A stretch of 7,244 nt of DNA, taken from the NCBI GenBank assembly GCA_003353825.1, contig PIVW01000300.1, positions 1 through 7,244 on the forward strand. The letters run 5' to 3'. Shown piece by piece: positions 1 through 6,370 of the stretch. Position 1 is the stretch's first letter. Every line of letters begins with the position of its first letter. Made by a program: the position numbers and the translations under genes. Under the pieces are notes generated by a model, which was not told where the DNA came from, made no database searches, and saw only the letters and a program-made list of their open reading frames with translations. Source of the DNA: Chloroflexota bacterium. GTDB lineage: Bacteria > Chloroflexota > Anaerolineae > J102.

Positions 1-987
1 ATGCCATACCGGTTGCGTATGGGGGAGAAGAGAAGGCGGCGGAACCGCACGATCGGTGGGGTGTTCAGATGGCGGGGCAACGGTTTTGAGGGTGAGGGGC
101 TTCGAGATCGTGAGTTTGGGTTTCAGATAATCCGCCGCGCGCTGCGCGTGGGATGCGGCGGTGAAAATGGCGCGCTTATCGTTTTTCAAGACTTTGAGCC
201 ATGAGGCGATATAGGCGGCGTGATCGTCGCGAGGTTCAGGTGTTAGATCGAGATCGGCGGACAGGAAGGCAGAGCCAAGTTCGGCGACAAGCTCTTCCAT
301 GGCGTAGCCTTCATCGCCCCATCTTTTGCGCCCGAATTCACGATCAAGGCGCGATTTGTGGCGTGTCCAGTGCGAACATTCATGCGCCAATGTGGCGTAA
401 TAGGACTCGGCATCGCGAAAGGTTTCAAAAGGCGGCATCTGCACATGGTCGTCTGTGATGCTGTAATAAGCCCGGTTTCCACCATGGCGAATATCCGCGC
501 CGATTGCGGCAAAGAACAAATCCGCATGGGTGATGCGCTGCACCGGATCAAGCCGGGGCTCGGCGGGGGCATAAAACGGTGCGGGCAAGTCTTCGATCTG
601 CTCGACGTTGAAGACGGCATAGCCTTTCATAAAGGGGATTTTCTGCTCTTCTTCCTCACCTGTGTTCACATCGGTTTCGGTGCGGGTGATGGTGTTGGCG
701 TAAACGACAAGATTCCCCTTCTCGCCTTTGCGCACGTTTGCGCCTAACTCTTGCGCTTGCCGATAGGTCATCCAGATGGGGGCGGCATAGCCGCTGGCCA
801 TGGCTGCCGACCACAGCATGAGGACGTTAATTCCCTGATACGGGATTCCGTTATGGCGTAGCGGCCTTGTGATGCGGCCTGCCGCATGTTCGGCATTCCA
901 GGGTTTAAGCCACGGGCGCACGCCTTGTTCAAGATCGGCCACAATTTGATCGGTGATACGGGTGTAAATGTCTGCGTTGTGTTTCAT
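1..987 (-). CDS. ardC: ArdC-type antirestriction protein (ssDNA-binding plus zincin metallopeptidase domains), 3' end off window
   Basis: Reading from the ATG at 987 gives 329 uninterrupted codons to the left edge, so only the stop and perhaps a few residues are missing. Residues 1-130 match the N-terminal ssDNA-binding domain of ArdC proteins (MKHNADIYTRITDQIVADLE, then PWLKPW, NGIPYQGINVLMLW and VRKGEKG). The second half is the zincin-like domain, with HECSH at 202-206 (an HExxH zinc site with Glu203) and a downstream GDEGYAMEELVAELG stretch that supplies the likely third ligand. The end of the domain (DDHAAYIASWLKVLKNDKRAIFTAASHAQRAADYL) is also typical. A good ribosome site, AAGGAG at 1002-997, lies 9 nt before the start. 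Family members are carried by conjugative plasmids and ICEs; ArdC binds ssDNA and protects incoming DNA from restriction. The proline-rich tail after residue 300 is less conserved. The assignment to the family is firm; antirestriction activity here is inferred. Confidence 0.93.
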   Translation of the reverse strand, partial: MKHNADIYTRITDQIVADLEQGVRPWLKPWNAEHAAGRITRPLRHNGIPYQGINVLMLWSAAMASGYAAPIWMTYRQAQELGANVRKGEKGNLVVYANTITRTETDVNTGEEEEQKIPFMKGYAVFNVEQIEDLPAPFYAPAEPRLDPVQRITHADLFFAAIGADIRHGGNRAYYSITDDHVQMPPFETFRDAESYYATLAHECSHWTRHKSRLDREFGRKRWGDEGYAMEELVAELGSAFLSADLDLTPEPRDDHAAYIASWLKVLKNDKRAIFTAASHAQRAADYLKPKLTISKPLTLKTVAPPSEHPTDRAVPPPSLLPHTQPVWH

Positions 988-1008
988 TGCCTTTTTCTCC
1001 TTGGCTTA

Positions 1009-1030
1009 CGGGTTGCGCATATGCAACCCG
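1009..1030. promoter_or_regulatory. 8-bp inverted repeat in the ardC leader
   Basis: CGGGTTGC and GCAACCCG form perfect 8-bp arms around the 6-nt spacer GCATAT. The element ends 22 nt before the ardC start and just upstream of its ribosome site. It could be an operator for a dimeric repressor or a 5'-leader hairpin affecting translation. The structure is seen directly; the role is inferred. Confidence 0.5.
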
Positions 1031-1182
1031 ACTAGCCACGCGGCAATGAGCGGGGGTTAGGCCGTCACAGGCCGGACGCGGGGAAAGGGGGATCACCCGG
1101 CCTGCACGACTGCAATGCAATGAAGGGAGGAAGGTTGGGGAATGCCCCGCGTCCGCCCGAAGGGCTTGGCCTTGACGGCTGT

Positions 1183-1230
1183 GGGGCCGCAGGCCCCTTC
1201 TTCAATGAAAGACCTTCAGCCGCAGGCTGA
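1183..1230. repeat. Two successive hairpins with identical GCA triloops
   Basis: GGGGCC-GCA-GGCCCC (1183-1197) is followed 18 nt later by TCAGCC-GCA-GGCTGA (1216-1230). Both stems are perfect 6-bp stems and share the same loop, with different stem sequences, as expected of compensatory pairing in a structured RNA or protein-bound DNA element. The first is followed on the plus strand by TTCTTC rather than a T run, so neither is a convincing intrinsic terminator. Confidence 0.45.
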
Positions 1231-1414
1231 CCGAAACTGAATGCGCGAGGGATCGAAGCCGGATGGCCGGGACGCCGCTTGCGGGGGCCTGGTTTACGAG
1301 AGCCTGGTCCGGTCTCGTCGTCTTCAAGGGGTCGGGCGCGCCGGAAAGTGGAAATCGTGAAAATTCAGTGGTGGATTTGGTAAACAGTCCGTAATCTGGT
1401 GATGCTCACCTATC

Positions 1415-1434
1415 GGGATATTACTCGGTATCCC
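1415..1434 (-). terminator. Weak inverted repeat spanning the stop codon of the cyclase-like gene
   Basis: GGGATA (1415-1420) and TATCCC (1429-1434) pair around 8 nt that include the stop codon at 1421-1423. There is no U tract after it on the minus strand, so this is at best a weak termination or RNA-stability element at the end of the operon. Confidence 0.2.
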
Positions 1435-2329
1435 TGATCACATCCTTCATTCGGTGTGCCGGATATGGCTGCATCAAATGGTCGATGCTCTCTTCGGTTC
1501 GATCACAGGCAACAAGTTGGGCGTCAAGCAGCCGAATATAGTGGTTGCCTTTTTGTAAAACAGACCCGCCCGCAGGATTGAGGTGTCTTTGCACCTGTTC
1601 CTTCATATTCTGAATCCAGTCACGAACGACATTGAGCGAAGCGCGTTCCTTCTCCGGATCGAACGTCGTGCCGACCTTCTCCGGATCGAACGTCGTGCCG
1701 AACCCGCCAATCATAAAACTGTGGTTAAGTCTCTTGAATGGGAAGATGGCGGCAAGGTCACCCTCCGCAACAACAAGGCGCGAAAACATCTCTTTGACAC
1801 ATTGGTCCGGTTGGTCTGCGACGTATTGGACGAGCTCTTTATCAACCTCGATAAATGGCGTGCCGCGCTCATCGGCGTCCTGCTTGAAAATAGAGACTTG
1901 TCTCTCGCGTTCGACGGCATCGCTTAGACCGGTCCCGATTTGGTATTTGCCAGTATGGATAATCCGGCCACGCTTGATATAGCCACGGCACATGATTCCT
2001 TTAGCAAGAAGTTTGAAGTAGGCCGTCCAGCAATGGGAAACGAGATTGATAACGCCCGCAGGTGACACCTCGGCGGAGATGATCACGCAATCCGAGATGC
2101 GCGTGATCTGGAACTCCATATCCTTCCGGACACACGGAGCTTCCGGGCAGGTTATGGGTCCGTATTTTTCGAAATGTTGGCGGTCTTCATCCGTGCCCAG
2201 GGCGGAAACGATTTCAAGAAGTTCGGCGACTGACAGGCCGCGTCCTTCTTCGGCTGCCTGGACGATGGATTTCCATCCAAGGATATCAAAATAGGCGATG
2301 AATTTTTCGGTTGATTGAGGCTCGGTCAT
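1421..2329 (-). CDS. Class III nucleotide cyclase-like protein of unknown function (302 aa)
   Basis: The N-terminus reads FIAYFDILGWKSIV with Asp15, followed by QITRISDCVIIS with Asp80, then GIMCRGYIKRGRIIH (111-125) and GTGLSDAVERE (132-142). This order of FDILG, SDxxxIS, RGxIxxG and a Gly-containing segment before an AxxxE helix resembles a widespread uncharacterised group that looks related to class III (GGDEF/adenylate cyclase fold) nucleotide cyclases. Asp15 and Asp80 would be the two metal ligands. No signal peptide or membrane segment is visible, so it is probably cytoplasmic. The start is supported by GAGGTGA (2340-2334), which also carries the stop of the preceding gene; the two genes are 9 bp apart and surely co-transcribed. 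Residues 210-227 contain a fresh duplication, GTTFDPEKV/GTTFDPEKE. Real gene: very likely. Cyclase relation: inference from motif spacing. The product nucleotide, and whether it is active, cannot be read from the sequence. No obvious effector gene sits beside it. Confidence 0.85.
   Translation of the reverse strand: MTEPQSTEKFIAYFDILGWKSIVQAAEEGRGLSVAELLEIVSALGTDEDRQHFEKYGPITCPEAPCVRKDMEFQITRISDCVIISAEVSPAGVINLVSHCWTAYFKLLAKGIMCRGYIKRGRIIHTGKYQIGTGLSDAVERERQVSIFKQDADERGTPFIEVDKELVQYVADQPDQCVKEMFSRLVVAEGDLAAIFPFKRLNHSFMIGGFGTTFDPEKVGTTFDPEKERASLNVVRDWIQNMKEQVQRHLNPAGGSVLQKGNHYIRLLDAQLVACDRTEESIDHLMQPYPAHRMKDVIRDTE
1648..1701. repeat. Perfect 27-bp tandem duplication inside the cyclase-like gene
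   Basis: Positions 1648-1674 and 1675-1701 are identical (each begins CCTTCTCCGGATCGAACG). Being 27 bp, the duplication keeps the frame and adds nine residues, giving two consecutive GTTFDPEK units in the protein. The absence of any mismatch points to a recent slippage event or a unit whose copy number varies. Confidence 0.95.
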
Positions 2330-2338
2330 TTCTTCACC

Positions 2339-2806
2339 TCATGCCGTTGCAGCCGGTTTACGGCGTCTCGAACGCCTTCTGGCCGCCACGGGTTTGTTAA
2401 GTAGCTCTTCCGCGCTTTTGCCTTTTGCAGATTTTGCGTCCGGTTCCGCTTCGTCCAGGTCCTGAGCGCCTATCTCGATCATGCGCTGTTTTAACGCGTT
2501 GAATGATGCAGCATTGATACTGCCTGCTTGAAAGTGCTTCTTGACGACTTGATACGGGTTGTAAATCAGGACGTAGCTGATGCGGCCATTCGGTCCCTCA
2601 GCAATACCAATGAAGTCAAGTTCTTCCAGAATGTGCATGCGGCTGGCCCATGTGCGTTCGGCGCGTTCGCCGGTAAAGCCGGAGAAGAAGGCCATTTCGC
2701 GCGCCTTATTGGCGACGATAAACGAGTCGTCATAGGTTCTGCACCACAGATCAAAATAGGTGGACGACACAGGTTTGCCCTTCGACAGATTGTCCATGAT
2801 CTGCAT
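2339..2806 (-). CDS. Small winged-helix-like protein with basic C-terminal tail (155 aa), unknown function
   Basis: I do not recognise this by name. Residues 15-90 (TYFDLWCRTYDDSF, then SGFTGERAERTWASRMHILEEL, DFIGIAEGPNGRISYVLIYNP) have the look of a winged helix: a helical part, a TWASRM recognition-helix-like segment, and a hairpin 'wing' ending in YVLIYNP. The tail from 142 is strongly basic (ARRRSRRRKPAATA), suggesting nucleic-acid contact. An Ala/Glu/Lys-rich linker joins the two. The start is uncertain: no clear ribosome site precedes the ATG at 2806, an in-frame stop lies shortly upstream, and a second ATG follows three codons later. It lies 53 bp after the methyltransferase gene and 9 bp before the cyclase-like gene on the same strand. 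A regulator or replication/partition-type DNA-binding protein is plausible; nothing shows which. Confidence 0.8.
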   Translation of the reverse strand: MQIMDNLSKGKPVSSTYFDLWCRTYDDSFIVANKAREMAFFSGFTGERAERTWASRMHILEELDFIGIAEGPNGRISYVLIYNPYQVVKKHFQAGSINAASFNALKQRMIEIGAQDLDEAEPDAKSAKGKSAEELLNKPVAARRRSRRRKPAATA

Positions 2807-2859
2807 ATTGACGGCGTGTTATTAGATGGCTCTGATTGTCCAGAATGGATAAATAACAA

Positions 2860-3948
2860 TTATTCTCCGACCTGAAATACAAAATCAAACTCTCGTTTCG
2901 TTCCCTTGGCCCCCGGCCTAAACGATCGGAGCTGCCCTCCTACAATCTCTGTTTCGAGTGCTTTCTTTACTTTCACCTCACGCTCAAGACCCGTGCGCAA
3001 AGTCCTCAACAAGCCTTCTTGTGCACTCTCAATATCAAGTTTGGAACCACCAATTCGGATAACTATTGCAGCATTTTTCTCACTCAGCAGTTGTCGTGCT
3101 CCTGTCCAAGCCCCCTGGAGAAAGTCCCAGTATTTATAAAGAGATGTGTGGCGATCATCTCCCTGCTTTATTCCTCCCGGATGGGGCTTTCCACCAAGAA
3201 ACCATGCACGCAGCCATTGATCTTCCATGAAATGCGTGGTGTCTGGATAAGGTGGGGATGTAATAATAAGCTTCACCTGGCCTTGGTAATCCTTGAACAA
3301 GGCATTCGCGTCTCTAGCATCGCCTTGCATCACATGGCCTCGACCATCGGGCATTCCTGTCTCATAGCGGAACGCGACTTCAAGCTTTAATATCTTGAAC
3401 ACGTCCCGTACTGGGGGTTTGCAATCGTTACGTTTCCACCAATTGACAGAATAGTTCGGTTTCGTTGCGATCGTTCTTGGCATTCGATTGCTAAAGTAAC
3501 GTGGGCTTTTGTGGCTCTCTCCGTGAAGCCGCCCTAGAACTAATACAGCAATGAACGCGTCCGTATCGCTATTGCGCCAATCAAGTTGCTCGCGAAGATA
3601 TAAAAGTTGATCCAGCGTTTCACTCGCAAAACACATCTCATAAAAAGGATCTTTTTTAATGTCGTCATCAGGAGCAGAAAATTCGTCTCGCAACTCATCA
3701 ATTCGCACTAACATTTCTTCCCGTGTTGGCGGAGAAACCTTTGCTTTTGAAATACAGTAAGAAACTGGGCTGGTGTCGGAAGCGATAGATCGTCGACCAG
3801 AAAGGAGAGATTGAAATGGGGTAGTTCCGCGCCCAGAGAACGGATCAAACACTAAGTCTCCTGGCTTGGAGTAGACCAGATGCTTCTCCACAAATATCTC
3901 TGGGAACATCGCAAAATACGGGCATATTGCATGAAAACGATGTCTCAT
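2860..3948 (-). CDS. DNA methyltransferase with DPFSGRGTT and TSPPY motifs (m4C or m6A type), 362 aa
   Basis: S-adenosylmethionine-dependent DNA base methyltransferase. Motif I is FDPFSGRGTT at residues 34-43, preceded by FPEIFVEKHL and KPGDLV as in motif X/I of amino-methyltransferases. The catalytic motif IV is TSPPY at 230-234, after GDARD (209-213). The order X-I-IV puts the AdoMet site N-terminal to the catalytic loop. The roughly 180 residues between them (including LGRLHGESHKSPRYFSNRMPRT) may carry target recognition. SPPY is most typical of N4-cytosine enzymes but also occurs in N6-adenine ones, so the modified base is not settled. The start MRHRFHAICPYFAMFP fits the family's usual N-terminus; GAGG lies about 8 nt upstream. 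The gene begins 3 bp after the nuclease-like gene ends, so translation is probably coupled. It is complete and shows no broken motif, so it is probably active. It could supply the self-protecting modification of a restriction-like cassette. Confidence 0.93.
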   Translation of the reverse strand: MRHRFHAICPYFAMFPEIFVEKHLVYSKPGDLVFDPFSGRGTTPFQSLLSGRRSIASDTSPVSYCISKAKVSPPTREEMLVRIDELRDEFSAPDDDIKKDPFYEMCFASETLDQLLYLREQLDWRNSDTDAFIAVLVLGRLHGESHKSPRYFSNRMPRTIATKPNYSVNWWKRNDCKPPVRDVFKILKLEVAFRYETGMPDGRGHVMQGDARDANALFKDYQGQVKLIITSPPYPDTTHFMEDQWLRAWFLGGKPHPGGIKQGDDRHTSLYKYWDFLQGAWTGARQLLSEKNAAIVIRIGGSKLDIESAQEGLLRTLRTGLEREVKVKKALETEIVGGQLRSFRPGAKGTKREFDFVFQVGE

Positions 3949-3951
3949 GGC

Positions 3952-4926
3952 TTATGCCTCTCGTGCCCGATGAACGTACTCATCAAACCAAGCGATTGGA
4001 GAATTAATATTCCCGACATAGTTTGCAAGTTTAGCATTCGCGGCTAACAGGGTTGCTCCCGTCTGGGCATATAAAGGCATTCTAAGGCGGTGTAGCAGGT
4101 GTCCAAGTCGACGGGTGTGGTAGTCGAGTTCATTCTCTCCGAGTAAGGCGGGAATGAACATCGCTGCTTCGGTGTTTGCAGGCCCCCGGTCGAACCATAT
4201 ATCAATGAACCTCTTAATCTCATTTCTTATAGGCTTGTTTTCATAGTCCGCCCCTGCTGCGGATTGCCCAAAAATAAAACGCCTCGCTGGCGGCCCATCT
4301 GGCTCCATCTCAACAGAGATAATATCAATCTTGTCATCGTTAGCATTCTGGGGAGCGGCAGGGTGGAGTGCATCTCGCGCACGTCCTTCCCCGGAAACGA
4401 GACAGATATGCCGGATCCTATCCAATAATGCCTCTGCTCCCGCTCTGTTTGTACCTAATAAAAAACCTGGGCCACGCGTCATTCCGATTGCTGCGACAGT
4501 TGCCAAAACTTCAAAATGATTTCTGCCTTCATTCAACTCGGCATCGGTCATCTTTGAAGGCGGGCTGAGTTTTCCGTTCGTCCATGAATGATTAATAACA
4601 AGTGAGATGAGATACGTAGACGCTCCATAACCGACATTATTCCGTCGAACTAGTGCGTCGCCATTCCTTGTAATATTGAATGGATAAACAGTCTCTCCGA
4701 GAGATGTAACTCGGCGTTTTACTTCCTCAGAAATACCGTTGTTAAGGATTTCACACTGTTCATCGCGTAAACCTATGTCCTTTTCCTCATCGTCAGAACT
4801 TATTCCAAGCGCATTCTCAATCAATTTTACTTTCGCTACACCGCACAGCGAGAGTAGCGATTCCAACTCTAACCAATCTACAAGCTCTGAAAAATCATCT
4901 GCCTCTAATGGCGTGTCGAGGCTCAT
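3952..4926 (-). CDS. Putative PD-(D/E)xK-like restriction nuclease (324 aa)
   Basis: No textbook domain is obvious, but the stretch 197-231 reads DDKIDIISVEMEPDGPPARR then FIFGQSAAGADYENK. A KxDI acidic strand, a hydrophobic strand ending in Gln, then QxAxGxDxxxK is the layout of a group of defence-associated nuclease-like proteins (typically KDxGxDvv... gQcAxGxdWxxK), related by pattern to the PD-(D/E)xK fold. Candidate residues are Glu139 (HFEVLATVAA), Asp201, Gln221 and Lys231. The N-terminal 120 residues are acidic and look like a separate helical module. The gene starts within the stop of the ParB-like gene (ATGA, 4923-4926), and the methyltransferase starts 3 bp after it, so the three proteins are made together. 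A nuclease next to a methyltransferase fits restriction-modification. The coding call is firm; the nuclease assignment is inference and could be wrong, since the usual Trp after D227 is Tyr here. Confidence 0.85.
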   Translation of the reverse strand: MSLDTPLEADDFSELVDWLELESLLSLCGVAKVKLIENALGISSDDEEKDIGLRDEQCEILNNGISEEVKRRVTSLGETVYPFNITRNGDALVRRNNVGYGASTYLISLVINHSWTNGKLSPPSKMTDAELNEGRNHFEVLATVAAIGMTRGPGFLLGTNRAGAEALLDRIRHICLVSGEGRARDALHPAAPQNANDDKIDIISVEMEPDGPPARRFIFGQSAAGADYENKPIRNEIKRFIDIWFDRGPANTEAAMFIPALLGENELDYHTRRLGHLLHRLRMPLYAQTGATLLAANAKLANYVGNINSPIAWFDEYVHRAREA

Positions 4927-6056
4927 TCTCTTCTGCTCGTCATTGCATTCTTCATGATGAGCAGAAGGTTCTGCGCATTTTGTTCAATCTCCTGTGCAAT
5001 ATCCATAAGAGTTTGATCTTTTCCGTCAAAAGCTGATGATTTTTTTAGGCTGTCCTCCGTAGCTCCGTGAGCGTCTACTAGGCGTCGCTCAAACTGCCTT
5101 TGGGGAGTGTCAACTTCTGCATATGATCGCGGTAGATCGTTACTCTCAAGCATAATTTTCTGCGCTTTAGGATGCTCAAGGACCTCACCGAGTTGTTTAA
5201 TGTGAGGGTTTTGTGATCGAACAACAGCGGGCGTGTCGTCTGGCTCAGAGCCGTACAGCCAAACCATAATCTGACCAAGATTTGCCAAATACTCTGGAGA
5301 CACCGGATCGGCTTGCGGTTCATCAGATTTGCTATCCTCTGACAAACCCAAATATTTCCGGTACCCTGGACGTGTCATAGCTGTGTAAAGGTGTGAAAAA
5401 GCAAACTGCTTTCCCTGTTCACGGTTCTCCATAGAGAATACGCTAGACTTTTCAGCCTGTTCCAACAAGTAATGTCCACTTACCATCCGGTGAAGGGTGG
5501 AGTGTCGGTCTCCCATACGGCGGGCAATGTCTTGCAACGAAAGTCCACCCTCTCCTATTGCGCGCTCTTCCTCTAACCAATCTGCGGCATAGCGTGCTTT
5601 TGCAATCGAGTTCCAACGGTGCGCACCATTTATATGCTTAAAACCAATGAAATCTCGTGCATCTGCTCGTTGTTCTACGCGATGGATGGTCACACTGGTA
5701 AGGGACGCCTCTTTACCAAGCGCAATCGGTGGGGGCGTAATATTGCATTTCGCTGCAAAACTCGGATCAGTTAGAACTCTAATAGCGGCTAAGCGCCTAT
5801 TTCCCTCAAGAACAATTAATTTCTCACCATTACCCCAAACAACCAGCGGCTCAATATCAACATACCCGCTAGTTGAAATTGATTGAAGGAGCTCCCCCAA
5901 ATCTGCCGTTTCATCTAAAAAACGAGTGATCTCTTCATCGGTTGAGTGAGGCATTCCTTTGTCAGATGAGTACCGAGGGTTCTCCTTATCGAAGCTCAAT
6001 TTCGCGAACTCAACAGAAAAAGCGGTGCGTACGGGAATGTCCTGCCACCAAGTCAT
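4923..6056 (-). CDS. ParB/Srx-like protein with EGNRR motif and helix-turn-helix (377 aa)
   Basis: The N-terminal domain (about 15-130) is ParB/sulfiredoxin-like: KENPRY at 24-29, a helix LGELLQSISTSGYVDIEPLVV, and VLEGNRRLAAIRVL at 82-95. This last is the conserved box of ParB-like proteins, which in chromosomal ParB binds CTP and in DndB/DUF262 relatives becomes DGQHR/DGQQR. Residues about 139-190 (GFKHINGAHRWNSIAKARYA, then LSLQDIARRMGDRHSTLHRMV) form a helical and HTH segment like the ParB central domain. The remaining C-terminal half is not recognised. A strong ribosome site GAGGTGA (6067-6061) precedes the ATG. It lies 42 bp after the RHH gene and overlaps the next gene by 4 bp. No ParA partner is present, so a partition role is unlikely. 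DNA binding or loading for the nuclease and methyltransferase encoded beside it is more likely (inference). Confidence 0.9.
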   Translation of the reverse strand: MTWWQDIPVRTAFSVEFAKLSFDKENPRYSSDKGMPHSTDEEITRFLDETADLGELLQSISTSGYVDIEPLVVWGNGEKLIVLEGNRRLAAIRVLTDPSFAAKCNITPPPIALGKEASLTSVTIHRVEQRADARDFIGFKHINGAHRWNSIAKARYAADWLEEERAIGEGGLSLQDIARRMGDRHSTLHRMVSGHYLLEQAEKSSVFSMENREQGKQFAFSHLYTAMTRPGYRKYLGLSEDSKSDEPQADPVSPEYLANLGQIMVWLYGSEPDDTPAVVRSQNPHIKQLGEVLEHPKAQKIMLESNDLPRSYAEVDTPQRQFERRLVDAHGATEDSLKKSSAFDGKDQTLMDIAQEIEQNAQNLLLIMKNAMTSRRE

Positions 6057-6098
6057 TTGATCACCTCAATTAGCAAGTTGCTCAATTCCAGATTATTT

Positions 6099-6290
6099 TT
6101 ATTCATCTTTTCCCTCAGTAGAGTTCTCTCGCGTTTCGATCTTCCGTGTTACGCCCATCGAGATTAATTGTCGCATCGCCTCACCGCGAGATCGAATACG
6201 TTTCTCAAATGCCCAATCATCAAGACGCTTTACTTCCGATGTAGACATCATAACAGCAATGCGTTGGTCTTTCTTTTCAGGCGCAGACAT
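6099..6290 (-). CDS. Small ribbon-helix-helix DNA-binding regulator (63 aa)
   Basis: The open frame extends upstream to an ATG at 6386, but the 32 extra residues are low-quality and are encoded partly by a tandem operator-like repeat. The start at 6290 (MSAPEKKDQRIAVMMS) is therefore preferred. The 63-residue product has the ribbon-helix-helix pattern: strand RIAVMMS (10-16), helix TSEVKRLDDWAFEKR (17-31), turn, helix RSRGEAMRQLISMGV (33-47), and a charged tail. Such proteins bind short repeated operators as dimers, pairing their strands, and often repress their own operon. Only a weak purine stretch (GAAAG) precedes this start. As first gene of the run, 42 bp before the ParB-like gene, it is the natural candidate to control the cassette. 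No toxin-like partner is adjacent, so an antitoxin role is not supported. Confidence 0.8.
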   Translation of the reverse strand: MSAPEKKDQRIAVMMSTSEVKRLDDWAFEKRIRSRGEAMRQLISMGVTRKIETRENSTEGKDE

Positions 6291-6314
6291 GAGCAGCTTT
6301 CGTTGCAAAGTTGT

Positions 6315-6332
6315 GTAACTTACGTAACTTAC
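6315..6332. promoter_or_regulatory. Tandem operator-like repeat GTAACTTAC x2 upstream of the RHH gene
   Basis: GTAACTTAC occurs twice head to tail (6315-6323, 6324-6332). Each unit is itself an odd palindrome (GTAA-C-TTAC), and the junction forms TTACGTAA, also a palindrome. The pair lies 25 bp before the chosen RHH start. Short, closely spaced repeats are what RHH dimers bind cooperatively, so autoregulation is the likely role. The repeat is seen directly; the protein that binds it is inferred. Confidence 0.65.
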
Positions 6333-6370
6333 CCAACCTGATGTTATCTGATATGCGGCCGTGACGCTAG

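Larger units (their letters stand above)
988..1420. other. 433-bp non-coding, GC-rich region upstream of ardC
   Basis: No convincing gene is visible on either strand; the short open frames have no ribosome site and no protein-like composition. The stretch contains an inverted repeat next to the ardC start (1009-1030), two consecutive GCA-loop hairpins (1183-1230), and a short direct repeat GCCTGGT at 1287-1293 and 1302-1308. From general impression, similar structured leader sequences recur next to ardC in alphaproteobacterial mobile elements, but I cannot verify that here. It separates ardC from the operon to its right, so ardC probably has its own promoter in this stretch. I could not identify a clear -35/-10 pair. 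Confidence 0.6.

Noticed and set aside
243..747. Open frames on both strands (minus 243-620, plus 358-747) inside the left region
   Set aside because: They lie in other frames of the ardC gene, which has clear family motifs and a ribosome site over its full length.
988..1420. CRISPR array or tRNA in the gene-poor leader
   Set aside because: There are no regularly spaced repeats and no cloverleaf-like sequence; only isolated hairpins and one short direct repeat.
1583..1982. Plus-strand open frames over the cyclase-like gene
   Set aside because: They are antisense frames kept open by the composition; the minus-strand protein carries the recognisable motifs and the operon spacing.
1421..2329. 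Naming the cyclase-like gene as a Pycsar or CBASS nucleotide synthase
   Set aside because: The motif resemblance is general and no effector gene adjoins it, so a system name is not justified.
6099..6290. RHH gene as antitoxin of a toxin-antitoxin pair
   Set aside because: The adjacent gene is a 377-residue ParB-like protein, not a small toxin; no RelE/ParE/PIN-like product is adjacent.
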